From positions 2,852,001 through 2,916,000 of the forward strand of contig CAJQUN010000036.1 in the NCBI GenBank assembly GCA_907163345.1: 64,000 nt of DNA. The letters are read 5' to 3'. Both the position numbers and the translations under genes were made by a program. The notes beneath the pieces were generated by a model, which was given only the letters and a program-made list of their open reading frames with translations, was not told where the DNA came from and did no database searches. Numbering within the stretch: the stretch's first letter is position 1; the number at the start of each line of letters is the position of its first letter. The DNA comes from Haberlea rhodopensis (lineage: Eukaryota; Streptophyta; Magnoliopsida; Lamiales; Gesneriaceae). Below are positions 1 to 11,392 of this stretch, piece by piece.

Positions 1-1158
1 CGATCCCACAGGGAAGTGAACACTTTTATGCTAACAAGTATCAAACTAGGGGGTTATCAAATTTCTTTAACTATAACTAAATTAAACGAAAGTAAACAAT
101 TAACTAATTTATCAAGATTAAGAAGCGATTCTTGGTTTTCAGTCAACTTTACCTTTGGAAATCATTCACTTGATCATCAAATTATAAACTTATGAATTCA
201 TTCAATTATTCATAAATTGAAAACTTAATTCCTTACTTACCTTAATCGTGGTCAAAAAGAAAACAACATTCAATTCGACTCTTATCAAATCTTTAACATA
301 AACTACAGCCGTTAAGGTTAAATCAATGATAGTTCAAAACTAGTAAGCTTGATGAAACTAATCAATAAAAACTATAGCCATTAGAATTAATTATCCAATC
401 ATTCTTCCTAAGAATTTAATAACACCAACAGCAGGTAATTATAAATCTTAGTTGCTTCTCAATTAGCATTAGATATTGTATGTGATTACTAGGTGATCAA
501 TCTATCAATAAACACAATACTCATAAGAATCATAATCTGAAAAACAAATTGAAATTGAATTGAAAATCAACAATCAAATCAAAATTTTCACTACTTTTTC
601 TATTCCAAAGGCAAGTATTCCTCAACCAAGAATCAAGGTGTTTAGCCTTGCATAATTAAATCTAAAACTAACAAAAATTGTATTAAAAACATCAAACAAT
701 CAATAGAAAAGAAAGTTACTAAAGCGAAGCACGATTCCGGCTTGTTGATTCCATCTTCGTTCTTCGAGCGTCTTTTACTAAATTGAAAGAAAATTATTCT
801 AAAAATTCCAAAATCTATTCTAAGGTCTGAATCCTCTCTAAAAGAGACTAATTTTGAGTATCAACAGGTATGGAGGCTGATGGTGTAGGTTAGAGCCCAT
901 GTAGGAAGGAAAGAAATCAAGAATCCAATCTTTCCAAAACAATGATGGCGATCGATCGCTAGCTTATTTTTTTCGGCGATTTTCCTTAGGCGATCGATCG
1001 CCACTTTTCTCGCGATCGATCGCTTGGCTCCAATGGACTTTGGCGATCGATCGCCTAATCCTCGCTATCGATCGCTGCTTCGTGAATTTTGTTGCTCAAC
1101 TTTCTGTCCATAGGCGATCGATTTCCTCCTTCATGCGGTCGATCGCCTCTACTAAAAT
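1..1158 (-). mobile_element. LTR copy H' (left part, cut by window edge and by element D)
   Basis: This is the reverse complement, with scattered differences, of about 62130-63325 near the right end of the window, so it is a second copy of LTR H in the opposite orientation. It is interrupted at 1158 by element D and resumes at 30202; AAAAT at 1154-1158 is repeated at 30202-30206 as the target-site duplication of D. The copy starts outside the window. It carries palindromic CGATCGATCG arrays at 949-1145. No coding capacity is seen. The LTR class is inferred from the H copy, whose 3' part resembles solo LTR F. Confidence 0.75.
949..1145. repeat. Paired CGATCGATCG palindrome array of H'
   Basis: Palindromic cores start at 949, 991, 1013, 1044, 1065, 1115 and 1136; several are decayed by one or two substitutions. 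Pairs 991/1013, 1044/1065 and 1115/1136 are 22, 21 and 21 bp apart. Outer bases are mostly GG..CC or GC..GC, keeping the symmetry. Confidence 0.85.
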
Positions 1159-1721
1159 TGTAAGGCCCCGATGCTAATTAATTAGGATTAACGATGATTA
1201 AGCAAACCCGGATAATTAAAAGTGCAAACTTGAAATAAGGAATTCCGGACTACGATGAGTTAACCAACTAGTGGAACATATTTTAGTGCATGAGCATGTG
1301 CATGATCACATGGCACTTGGAGAAGGCATGCCACTAATGAATTTAACTCATGTTTAATACATGATTTTGGACCAATAATCTTGCAAGATAGTGACGTATT
1401 ACACATAGATTCCACAATACATCAAATAAATTAAAAATCATACATTATTGGCATAGGAAGCCACGCCACTCACATGCATTTCAGACTTTTCTTCATTCAT
1501 CACCATCATTCTCTCTCTCCAACTCAACCATTTTTCTCTCCCTTCTCTCTTAGATGTAAAACTGGAAATACATATTTTCACTATTCGGAAATGTTTTAGA
1601 AACAAACTGCGAAAAATTTTGAGGGTCACTTTTTGAAAGTTTTTAACTAAATCTTCCGCTGTTTACGTTAATATAACAATCGTGTGTTAATTAAACATCT
1701 GATTAGGACCAGGCCCTCGCA
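1159..1721 (+). repeat. 5' LTR of D, shortened by a 2.1 kb internal deletion
   Basis: It matches the two ends of the right LTR (25475-25600 plus 27620-27892, and 30033-30201). It lacks the sequence equivalent to about 27893-30032. The junction near 1550 joins a CTCTCTT end to AGATGTAAAAC, with two shared T bases at the breakpoint in the parental sequence, as expected for microhomology-mediated deletion. Full-length LTRs of this family are about 2.7 kb. Confidence 0.9.
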
Positions 1722-1723
1722 GT

Positions 1724-1735
1724 TGGTATCAGAGC
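1724..1735 (+). promoter_or_regulatory. Primer binding site of D (tRNA-iMet)
   Basis: TGGTATCAGAGC, complementary to the 3' end of plant initiator tRNA-Met, lies 2 bp after the LTR end at 1721. Confidence 0.9.
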
Positions 1736-4673
1736 ATAATATGGGTTATGCTCGAATTAGAGTTAGGACACTGAGTATAGACACAAATGAATTGTTTGTG
1801 CATGTGTCTGACTATCTGATTTATATGCTCTTGCCTGCTATGTTTACATGTTCGATAATGAGATTTTATGCATGTACTGGATTAGTAAGCCAGAATAATG
1901 AGATGTCATATCTCTGAAGATTTTAATATGCTGGGTTGCATATAATCTAGAGAATTTGAGAATTTTATCTGTTAGCACTGATAGTTGCTGATATGATGAT
2001 GATGTAGAATGAATGATGATAACATCTATGACTTGAGATGTATGAATTATGTTGGACAGTTCGTGTTTGGACAGGTAGCAGTGATATAGACTTTAAGAGC
2101 TACTATCGAACATGTAGACATTACAAACTATTAATTGCACTATAATTTAGTGACAATGTGTCCATGGAAATTGTATTTATCACTTTGGGATTTAATCCTT
2201 TATGATTAGTGGGATGACACTAGAATTATTTTAAAACGTTTTTTGTCGATTGACATTGGGATTTTGAGTCTGAAAGACCAGGATTATACGCATGAGTTTA
2301 CGTCAATACCTATGTACGCCAAGATGAGAATATTAGAACTTGAGGATATTGAAATTAGCGATTTTTTTTCAATTGAAGGATCGAGTATAGTTGTTGTGAG
2401 AAACAACGAGAATTGGTTTGAATGGGGACTGTCGTAATTTAGTTCCAGTCTATGTGTCCGAACTATAAATAAAAACTTCACTATGAACTCTTTTAGATGA
2501 GACTATCTAGAGTAATGGTATTGATGACATGGAATACATTAATTGATTATCGTGGACTTGAGAAATGGAAATATCTGCTTAATCTCAATAGTTATTCACT
2601 AGTGAAGAGATTAGATATTGACTAAGGAATAAGACACCAATGTGGGGCGAAGTAATTAGAACTGGATTAAAGATTAATGAAGTGACTATCATTGGGATAA
2701 TCCAAGTAATCCTGGAAAAGTTTCAGAAGTATCACTCAAATTTATCCAGCCCTAGTAGTCCTATAGGTACTATGAGATTGTAGAATACCAAATCTTTTTG
2801 AGGTCACTGTGGATGTAAATATCTACTGATCCATTTGAAAGAATAATAGAAACTGATATCGATTGTGGCCAGTCAGAGCATGTCCATGTCGTACTCAGGA
2901 ACATATGCAGCCATAACAACAAATATCTGAGCTAGGGGTAGATATCAGGGTGGTTATTCTTCATGACCACTCAGTTCCAGCAGCAGTTAATTACCTGCAG
3001 ACCAGAGAGTATACCTTGACAATGGGATTGAGATATCTCCAGGATATAGAACCATTTCGATTTCGGCAATGATAGAGATGCTAATGATCACAGATACATA
3101 TTGTGTATTGGTCACACTACACGAGTTTGATTTGAGATAAAATCATTGGTTTCATATATTGCATCAAATGTGCATTGATAATGATGATTGGGAAAATACA
3201 CCAGCAGTGATAATTATACTATCCACACTTGTAATAGTGAACTGCAGATTACAGTTTGATGATAGTGTTGGGGATTTGAATTAATTGGTGTTGTCGAAAT
3301 ATGGTTTTGATTGTATCATGGGCATGGATACTCTGATAAATTTTGAGATATTGTAAGTTGATTTCAGAGTATAATGAATTTTTGATTATATTGTGGCTAC
3401 AAATGAAATGTTTATCGCCACGAATAGCAAGCTAATATATTGATAGTATCAACTATGAAAATATTGTGGTTGCAATACTTGGAAAATGAGGGATATTTGA
3501 TAATAAGCAGTTGATGCTTATCAAAAGAGTTGAGGTTGACTGATATCATAGTGGTAAGAAAACTAGCCCAGATTTTCCAAAGGAAACAATATAATTTTCA
3601 GTAAAGAAGGAAATCGATTTTAACTATTCGTTGATGACAAGGAATAGATTTGATATCGAAAGCACTGTACGGAAAGTCATCAACAGAGTTGACAGATACA
3701 AAAGAATAGTTGCAGAATCTCCTCGATACGGTACTTATGTCACTTGAGGAAACATCAGTGTTGTTCGAGTCAGAAGAGAAAATGTTCTCTAAGCACTTGG
3801 TCAAACCAGATATAGGTATTTTGAATATTTTTTCTGTCGTGTGGTCTGACAACTATACCAATAGAGTTATGAATTTGATGAAGAAAATATTTCGTAACTT
3901 TTGGGCGGAATTGTAATCATATTCATCAGTGGTATACTAGTGTATACGAGATTCAGAAGGAACCACACAGAACATTTAATTATTCAGACGCTTCAATGAA
4001 GCTCAAAGTGTATAACACGTTATCGAAGTGTAAATCTTGGGTGAATGGAGTGTTATTATGGATCGGTGATACCAGTTCACCGGATACCTGTTGATTCCGG
4101 TAAAGTAAAGATAATACTTATTTGGCCAAGGCCAATCATTGTACTCAAGATACAAAGGTTTATGAATTTTGGCAGATACTACAGGCTTTTATGGAAGGAT
4201 ATTCTAGGATAGCCTGACTTATGAACCAATTGACCAAGAAGAAATTTGATATTCGTTTGGTCAGATGAATGAGAAAGGAGTTTTCATAACTGAAACTGAA
4301 ATGGACTACAGCCCAATGTTGATGTTGGTTAACTAGTTCAGGGAGATATGTAGTTGTGCAAGTAGATATGTCAAAGATTTGAAGATATGTTCTAATGTAT
4401 CATGAAAAGATGATTGCATATTCTTGAGATATAAGCGATGACTAGATTTATTAAAGAATTTGACTTTGATAGTTAATATAAATCAAGGAAAATAAAAATA
4501 GTAGCAGATGCACTGAACCGAAAAGTGCAAGGTGCACTAGTAGCATCAATGTATGCTTTGGAGTTGAGTCACCTCTGATTTTGACGATAAAAAAAAACTC
4601 GAAGGACAGACTCATACAGATATTGAAGAAATTGGTTTTGTCTCATCAACCAAGTAAATTTAGTATGCCATTT
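1736..4673 (+). pseudogene. D gag-protease-RT-RNase H remnants
   Basis: Heavily decayed plus-strand polyprotein with stops in every frame. Recognisable pieces are a Gly/Tyr/Ser-rich gag tail around 2880-3000, a retropepsin C-terminal motif (YGFDCIMGMDTL, 3299-3334; compare the family pattern FDVILGMDWL), and the end of RNase H (ADALNRK, 4501-4527; family pattern ADALSRK). No ORF here exceeds about 80 codons, so nothing is translatable as a functional protein. The sequence continues after the nested insertions with integrase at 24594-25460. Confidence 0.65.
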
Positions 4674-5525
4674 TGTGAGACCCCGTTATCAAATCAAGAT
4701 ACTAAGGTGCAATTAAGAGAACTAATCATTCATGTGTATATATCAGAGTAATAAGTCGTGTTGATTAACCAGAGCTTAAGAGATTACAGTACCAAAAGTT
4801 TCAAAAGGAATTTCACATATTCCTACAAAAGGTACTACATTATAGTCTTACTCTACTTCTTGTAGAAGCTATACAAAAAAATTCTCTAACATGCAAATCC
4901 TGTAGCACTCCTTACAACTCAGCATATCAACCCCGACACTGGTTCTCATCAACAAAAGCACCTACAAAGACAACCCCCAACACATGAGCATATCATAATT
5001 CATATTCAACATAATATGAATGTAAGACGTAAATGCATAATCATAAATACAAAACACTTCCTGTATTTCCAAGCATTTACAACGCTCATTGGTTGTCCCT
5101 GTACCATAACTCATAATAAACACATTATATGAAATTATGGATCCTTTAATAATGTCATGACATATCACCTCTTTCTTTACACAGCTTTTGAGTCATATAT
5201 CAACAGTTATTTTAATGCTTCTTGTTTCAACATCTCATAATGAGCGGTACCATCTTCCCCGCTTCATTACTACACAATCTCATAATGAGCGGTACCATCC
5301 TCCCCGCTTCATTACTACATAATCTCATAATGAGCGGTACAATCCTCCCCGCTTCATTACTACATAATCTCATAATGAGCGATAAAATCCTCCCCGCTTC
5401 ATTACTACATAATCTCATAATGAGCGGTACAATCCTCCCCGCTTCATTACTACATAACACATAGGCACACAATTAACAACCCTTGATTGCATGATAACAC
5501 ACATAATCATTTCGAGGATATCACA
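4674..5525 (-). repeat. 3' LTR of A, shortened by about 1.5 kb deletion
   Basis: It shares both ends with the right LTR of A but lacks the part equivalent to about 20555-22075, including the palindrome array. The break near 5459 joins ...ACATAAC to ACATAGGC. A short TAACA sequence is present at both parental breakpoints (near 20551 and 22070), which suggests microhomology-mediated loss. Confidence 0.88.
5233..5457 (-). repeat. 45 bp minisatellite in the A LTR, five copies
   Basis: Five near-identical units of about 45 bp, each with CTCATAATGAGCGGTAC and CCCCGCTTCATTACTAC. The same array with five copies lies in the right LTR of A, and three copies lie in each LTR of B. Long reading frames across it on both strands are repeat artefacts. 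Confidence 0.95.
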
Positions 5526-5540
5526 ATACTCCCCTACTTA
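5526..5540 (-). promoter_or_regulatory. Polypurine tract of A
   Basis: On the minus strand AAGTAGGGGAGTAT lies directly before the LTR start TGTGATATCC. The same tract precedes the 3' LTR of B at 14798-14811. Confidence 0.85.
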
Positions 5541-5559
5541 TAAGATTTCGTCCCCGAAA

Positions 5560-7695
5560 TAACACCTGCTTACCAAAATAATATAAAACATAAAACACAT
5601 ACCAGAAAACAGTTCTGGATAGTGCTGCACCATGTGTCGCTCTGTCTCCCACGTGGCCTCCTCGACACCCCTACGATCCCACTGAACCTTGATCATAGGA
5701 ATAATTTGTTCCGAAGCCTGCGGTCTGCTCTATCCAAGATCCTGATAGGCCGCTCCACATAGGAAACATCGGACTCAAACTGTACCTCTGAAGGCTGCAA
5801 CACATGTGAAGGATCCGGATCATACTTCCTCAGCATAGACACATGGAATACGTCGTGTATACCAGACAGAGAGGGCGGTAAAGCCAAGCGGTACGCCAAA
5901 GTACCAACACGCTGCAAGATCTCATACGGCCCCACATATCTCGGGGACAACTTCCCCCGCATACCAAACCGTACTACACCTCTGAAAGGCGAGATCTTCA
6001 GAAAGACTCTGTCGCCTTACTGAAACTCCAACGCCCTACGCCGCTGATTGGCATACGCTGCCTGTCTGTCCTGAGCTGCCTTCATCTTTCTCCTGATAAC
6101 CTTTACCTTTTCTTCCATATCCTGGACCAACTCTGGTCCTCCGACCGATTTACGGTCCACATCATCCCAACATAAAGGCGACCTGCAACGCCTGCCATAT
6201 AGGGCTTCAAATGGAGCCATCTTTATGCTAGCCTAATAACTGTTATTATAAGAAAATTCTACCAAGGCTACTGAGTTCTGCCAAGAAGTGTCGAACTCCA
6301 GCACACAAGCCCTCAACATATCTTCGATTGTCTGTATCGTACGCTCGGTCTGTCCATCCGTCTGGGGATGATAGGTTGTGCTCAACCTCAACTTTGTACC
6401 TAGAGCTGACTGAAGACCCTCTCAAAAGTGAGATGTAAATCGCGGATCTCGATCAGACACAATCGAAACAGGGATCCCGTGCAGTCTCACCACATCTCTG
6501 ATATATAACTGAGCCATCCTTAGGTACGTGAAGGTCATACAGTAGGGAATGAAATGATCACTCTTAGTCAATCTGTCTATGACTACCCGTATGGCATCAA
6601 AACCCGAAAAAGTCCTCTGTAAGTGGGTTACGAAATCCATAGACACGTGCTGCCACTTCCACTAGGGTATCTCCAAACTCCTTAGCTCACCTCCAGGCCT
6701 CTGCCTCTAAGCCTTCACCTGCTGACAGATCAAACATCTCTTGACAAATGAGGTGACATCTTGTTTCATACGCCTCCACCAGAACTGGCTACATAGATCC
6801 TTATACATCTTCTTCCCGCCCGGGTGGACGCTCATCCTGCTGCAATGAGCTCGATGTAATATACCCCGACGCAACTCAGGTACATCCGGGACTACCCATC
6901 GGTTGCCAATCCTCAAAGAACCGTCCTCAGCCGTCCTGAACTTTGACGACTGACCTGAACGAATTACGGACAACCATCTCTGAACCTCTGCGTCGGTCCC
7001 CTGGGCCTTCCTGAAGTGATCATAAATAACAGGCTCAGCTAACAAGGTCAAAACTTGTACCGGTGAAGAAGATACCTCGAAATCCAAACCCAACTGACAG
7101 TAGGAGGCAAACATAGCTGATAAACTCATAACATCCTCCGCTGTACTTCTCACCTTCCGACTCAAAGCGTCGGCTGTGAGATTCGCTTTCCCGGGATGGT
7201 ATTGGATTTAACAATCGTAATCCTTCAGCAGATCCATCCATCTCCTCTGCCTCATGTTCAGCTCAGCCTGTGTAAACAAGAACTTCAGGCTCTTGTGATC
7301 AGTGAAGATGGTGAATGAGGTACCGTATAAGTAGTGTTGCCATATCTTCAAGGCGAACACTATAGCTGCTAATTCCAGATCATGGACTGGATACCTCGTC
7401 TCATGTGGCTTCAACTGCCTAGAAGCATAAGCCACCACATGCCATTCCTGCATCAGTACGCATCCTAGGCCCTGTAGCGACGCGTCAGTAAAAAGGATAA
7501 ACCCCTTGTCCTCCCTGGGAATCACTAGAACTGGTGATGTAGTCAGTCTGTGCTTTAATTCCCTGAAACTCTGCTCACAAGCCTCTGACCAACAAAATGG
7601 GACTCCCTTCTGAGTCAGCTGTGTAAGTGGCTTGGCGATCTTTGAGAAACCCTCGACGAAACGTCGGTAATAGCCGGCCAGACCAAGAAAACTTT
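5560..7695 (-). pseudogene. A pol, 3' part: RT end, RNase H, integrase, chromodomain-like tail
   Basis: Read leftwards, the sequence encodes the RT connection (FLGLAGYYRRF near 7690), RNase H (TDASLQGLG; FTDHKSLKFLFTQ, 7208-7525), the integrase zinc finger (HRAHCSRMSVHPGGKKMY and CLICQQVKA, 6707-7165), the catalytic core (DFVTHLQRTFSGFDA; VSDRDPRFTSHF, 6422-6646), the core end MAPFEALYGRRCRSP (6017-6220), and the C-terminal domain ending in WDRRGVEEATWE, a chromodomain-like pattern, near 5640-5690. Breaks are a TAA in the RNase H linker near 7208, a one-base loss near 5702 and others. The first part of pol lies at 17146-18130, separated by element B. Confidence 0.85.
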
Positions 7696-7924
7696 GAATC
7701 TGTGATATCCCCGAAATGATTATGTGTTTTAATCATTTAATTTAAATTATGATGATTTGGGTGTTAATTCATGGGATTGAATTAATATTATTGGGGAGAT
7801 TCATTTCAGGGTGCATGTGATATATGTCGGGATTTTGGGGTCGTGGCATGTTTATTTGGGGTGTGTGTTGTTTGTTTTGGTAAAGCATGTTAATGGGAAT
7901 TGAAGTATTTTATTGAGAAAATAC

Positions 7925-7932
7925 TATAAATA
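7925..7932 (+). promoter_or_regulatory. TATA box in 5' LTR of B
   Basis: TATAAATA in a suitable context, about 225 bp into the LTR. The same motif sits at 15036-15043 in the 3' LTR. Transcription start is inferred about 30 bp downstream. Confidence 0.6.
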
Positions 7933-8868
7933 TCGTGTGAGGATATTCTAATACATCGTGCTAAAAACCGGGACCAAAACATAACACATCAAACCACCCA
8001 ACACCCAACCACCACCCCCCCCAACCCATGCCAATCAAACTGTTCAAGGCTAATTGCCCACCCCACTTGGCTCAATCATTCGCTCTTCTTCCTCCTTCCT
8101 AAATCTCGCCCCTTCTCTCCCAAACAAACACCAGCACTTGCTAAGCAAAATTCTGAGGAGCTTTCCCTTTTTCATCGCCTGGAAGCCTTTGAAAAATCGG
8201 AGCAAAATAGGGTGAGAAACCATGCTCTGTTTTTGTTTTTAAGCTTGTTAAGTTCTTGCTTTTAAGTGTGGTAAAAATGGCATGTTAGCTTAGGTTTCTT
8301 AAAACCTTCGATTTAAATGCTTTCATGGTGTTATTATGTAGCTCTCAGTATTTTTCCTTATGTATATTACATGTTTTATGTTGAGGAAATAAGCATGTAA
8401 AGTAGGGTGTTCGGAAATCTGGGTAGGAGTATGCCCTGTTTTTCTGGAAAATGTGGACTGGGAGTGATTTTGAGGAGGTGATATTATGCATGTTAGATGG
8501 GTTTAAGGGTGAACCTTCGATTTGAGTACATGCATGGTAGTTTGTAAAGCCCAGGACGTTTCATGTTTGAGCATGTTTTATGAAATATGTTGTAATTTTT
8601 ATAGCATGAAATGAGGTACTCAAGAAATCTGGAAATGAATATGTTGCCCTGTTTCCAGAAAAGTTGATCGAGTACTTGTGTAAATGGTCAACGTTTATGC
8701 ATGTGGGCTTATGTGTGGGGTGTAAATTTGATATGAATACACTCAGGGTAGTGTGTTGTAATTGCTAGCATGTTTCTTTGGGCATGGTGTATGTCTTACA
8801 TGTTAGATTTAAGGGTATGAATATCGGTGTTAGGGAATTCTGGAAAATCTGGGTTGAATATGATCGAC

Positions 8869-8970
8869 TGATCGATCGGTGAAGAACATCGATCGATCGG
8901 CAAAAGCCGTAGCTTTTTTGTTTAATTCAAACAGTTCACCAATCGATCGGTGATGAGGTCCGATCGATCG
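8869..8970. repeat. Palindrome-pair array in 5' LTR of B
   Basis: Cores of CGATCGATCG type start at 8869, 8890, 8940 and 8961, making two pairs each exactly 21 bp apart. Cores at 8869 and 8940 each carry one transition that the 3' LTR copy lacks. Outer bases make ACCGATCGATCGGT-type dyads. Confidence 0.9.
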
Positions 8971-9125
8971 GTAGTGCTTTTTTTTAAAAATGTAGAATTT
9001 GTTTTAAATTTGATATTGGATTGTAATGAGATATCTAATATTGTGTTGTACACTGGTGTAGAGCCTTCACAGACAGCTACACAGCGCAGGGGATAGAGTC
9101 CCACAACACACTACATTTTGAAAAG

Positions 9126-9142
9126 GTACGTAAGCGACGTAC
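9126..9142. promoter_or_regulatory. ACGT dyad / donor-like motif in 5' LTR of B
   Basis: GTACGT-N5-ACGTAC inverted repeat directly after AAAAG, so it also fits a splice donor (AAAAG|GTACGTAAG). The same dyad occurs in LTRs A, C, E and L. ACGT cores are typical of plant bZIP sites; the function here is inferred. Confidence 0.5.
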
Positions 9143-9346
9143 GGGCTTCCCAACGGTAACATGTACTTTATGTTTGTCTTTTTGACACATGATGAATGCA
9201 ATGTGATGCATTAAGAGTTTGATACATGTTATTATGCATTGTTGTTGCATATTATGCATTGTTGTTGCATATTGTGAGGTGGAATAAAGAGGTGTATTCC
9301 ACGAGTCAAGAGAGATCACAGTGTATGTTTAATGCTTATGCTCGTT

Positions 9347-9479
9347 CTGTAGTAATGATGCGGGGAGGATTGTACCGCTCATTATGAGTTCTGTAGTAAT
9401 GAAGCGGGGAAGATTGTACCGCTCATTATGAGTTTATGTAGTAATGAAGCGGGGAGGATTGTACCGCTCATTATGAGTT
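9347..9479 (+). repeat. 44 bp minisatellite in 5' LTR of B, three copies
   Basis: Three units containing GTAGTAATGAAGCGGGGA and GTACCGCTCATTATGAG. They are homologous in position and sequence to the five-copy arrays in A. Confidence 0.95.
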
Positions 9480-10041
9480 GTGGAAGCATGAAGCATTAAC
9501 ATAACTGTTGATATATGACTCAAAAGATATGTAAAGAAAGAGGTGATATGTCATGACATTATTAAAGGATCCATAATTTCATATTATGTGTTTTATTATG
9601 AGTTATGGTACAGGGACAACCAATGGGCGTTGTAAATGCTTGGAAATACAGGAAGTGCTTGTATTTATGATTTGTGCATTTACACTTTACATTCATATTA
9701 TGTTGTATATGAATTATGATATGCTCATGTGTTGGGGGTTGTCTTTGTAGGTGCTTTTGTTGACGAGAACCAGGGTCGGGGTTGATATGCTGAGCTGTAA
9801 GGAGTGCATACAGGATTAGCATGTTAGAGAAAAAATTTTGTATAGCTTCTACTGAGTAGAGTAAGACTATAATGTAGTACCTTGTAGGAATTCGTGTTAT
9901 TCCTTTTGAAACATTTTGGTACTGTAATCTCTAAAGCTCAGGTTAATCAACACGGCACGTTACTCTGATATATTCACATTTTTGTTTAGTTCTCTAAATT
10001 GCACCTTTGTACCTGATAAGATAACGGGGTCTTACACTTAT

Positions 10042-10058
10042 TGGTATCAGAGCAGTGG
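10042..10058 (+). promoter_or_regulatory. Primer binding site of B (tRNA-iMet)
   Basis: TGGTATCAGAGCAGTGG lies 5 bp after the 5' LTR. The first 12 bases match the plant initiator tRNA-Met 3' end. Confidence 0.92.
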
Positions 10059-10253
10059 TTAGATAACCAGGGAAGAGTGAAGGGTAGCCTTTAGAAACAA
10101 GTTGGCTAGGCATTCATTTGGGCATGCTTATGCATGTGATGCATATGGTTGTATAAGTGTTATACTAACATGCTTTGAATATGATACTCTTGTTATCTAA
10201 CGGCTTATATTATGAACTGCTTTTGGTATTGTTGTTAACTCTTGTGTTACAGC

Positions 10254-11392
10254 ATGGCTGAGATTAACTCGGAGAACCCCAATGAGGAGGTAGGGGATAT
10301 GGACAGTAGGAATGCCAGTATCGCTCAGCTGAATCCTTTACCACCACCTGCTGTGGGCGTGGAGCCCAGTGTACAGATGTTACTGCCAGGGGAGCTCAGT
10401 TTGAAGCAGTTTCTGAGTTTCCATCCGCCCATGTTTGAGGGGATTGAGTCTGGTGAAGTAGCCGAGGAGTGGTTGGAGCGTATAGAGCAAATACTTGTGA
10501 CTGCACCCTGTGCACGCACAGCATGGCTGAGGTTAGCCGAGTTTCAGATGGCTAAGAAGCCTGCTATGTGGTGGAAGACCATCGTGATGGAGCTGAGAGC
10601 TCTAGGTATGACAGTTAACTGGACTGTATTCCGGACCCGGTTCCTTAACCGGTATTTCTCTGCAGCTGCCAGACAATTAAAGGAAGACGAGTTCAATGCT
10701 TTGAAGTAGGATAGCATGTCAGTGTCGGACTACGCTATGCAGTATTCCTCACTGCTGAGGTATGTACCTCATATCGCTGTGAGCAGCCATGCAAAGATGA
10801 GGAACTTTCTGAAGGGATTGAGGCCAGAGCTATTTGATCGGGTTGTCTCCAACAACCCCAGCTCATTTGATGACGCCCTGACACGGGCAGAGTTGGCGGA
10901 GATTGCGGTGGGCGCGTATAAGGATGATGTACCCCCTTCAGCACCACCACCGAGGCCTGTTGCTGATAGTTTGAGGCCACGAGGGGATCAGTTCAAGGCT
11001 CGTGGGGCCTCATCATCTTCCAGATTTGGTGGGAAGAAGTCTCAGGGTCAGAAGCAGAACAATCGGGGACCCACACAGGGGAGCAAGACAGGGGGAAGCA
11101 GGTGTAACAACTGTGGAGGATGGCACTCGTCACGGGACTGCCAGGGTTGCTATGTTTGTGGCAAGGTGGGACACTTGGCTTGAGGTTGCCCCGATCGGAG
11201 AGCACCACAGAGACAGGCAGACTCTGGGCCGAATAGGCCAAGTTTTGATGCTGGGAGGGCACCATAGAGACAACAGTTTGCACCACGACCACAGGGAGGT
11301 CAGACGGCAGGACCGCCGCAGGGTCAAGTGTATGCACTGACTAGGGAGCAGGCTGAGGCAGCCCCGTAGGAGGTCATTGCTGGTACGTGACA
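10254..11392 (+). pseudogene. B gag with zinc knuckles, interrupted by four stops
   Basis: Capsid/nucleocapsid precursor that packages element RNA. The start is the ATG at 10254, at the same position as the A gag start. The frame holds the retrotransposon gag core (FEGIESGEVAEEWLERIEQI; SVSDYAMQYSSLL), a basic RGGK-type linker and two CCHC knuckles (CNNCGGWHSSRDC; CYVCGKVGHLA). In-frame stops are at 10707 (TAG), 11181 (TGA, inside the second knuckle), 11265 (TAG) and 11367 (TAG). Against A, three of these are C-to-T changes (CAG to TAG, CGA to TGA). All stay in the same frame, so the gag is broken only by point changes. Confidence 0.9.

Larger units (their letters stand above)
7701..10036 (+). 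repeat. 5' LTR of B
   Basis: 2336 bp, TGTGATATCC...GGTCTTACA. Contains a TATA box (7925), a palindrome-pair array (8869-8970), an ACGT dyad (9126-9142), a three-copy minisatellite (9347-9479) and an acceptor-like site TTGTCTTTGTAG (ends 9750). Confidence 0.95.

Noticed and set aside
5222..5464. Open frames of 80 codons on both strands with repeated LIMSGTILPASLLHN
   Set aside because: They are frames through the 45 bp LTR minisatellite (also at 20319-20570); no start context and no protein-like composition.
8869..8970. CRISPR-like array (short palindromic repeats with spacers)
   Set aside because: Plant nuclear retrotransposon context, 10-14 bp units, irregular gaps between pairs and no cas genes.
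11002..11340. Plus and minus frames of 112-114 codons overlapping B gag (and mirrors at 18466-18813)
   Set aside because: Shadows of the gag zinc-knuckle region, whose true frame shows the CCHC motifs.
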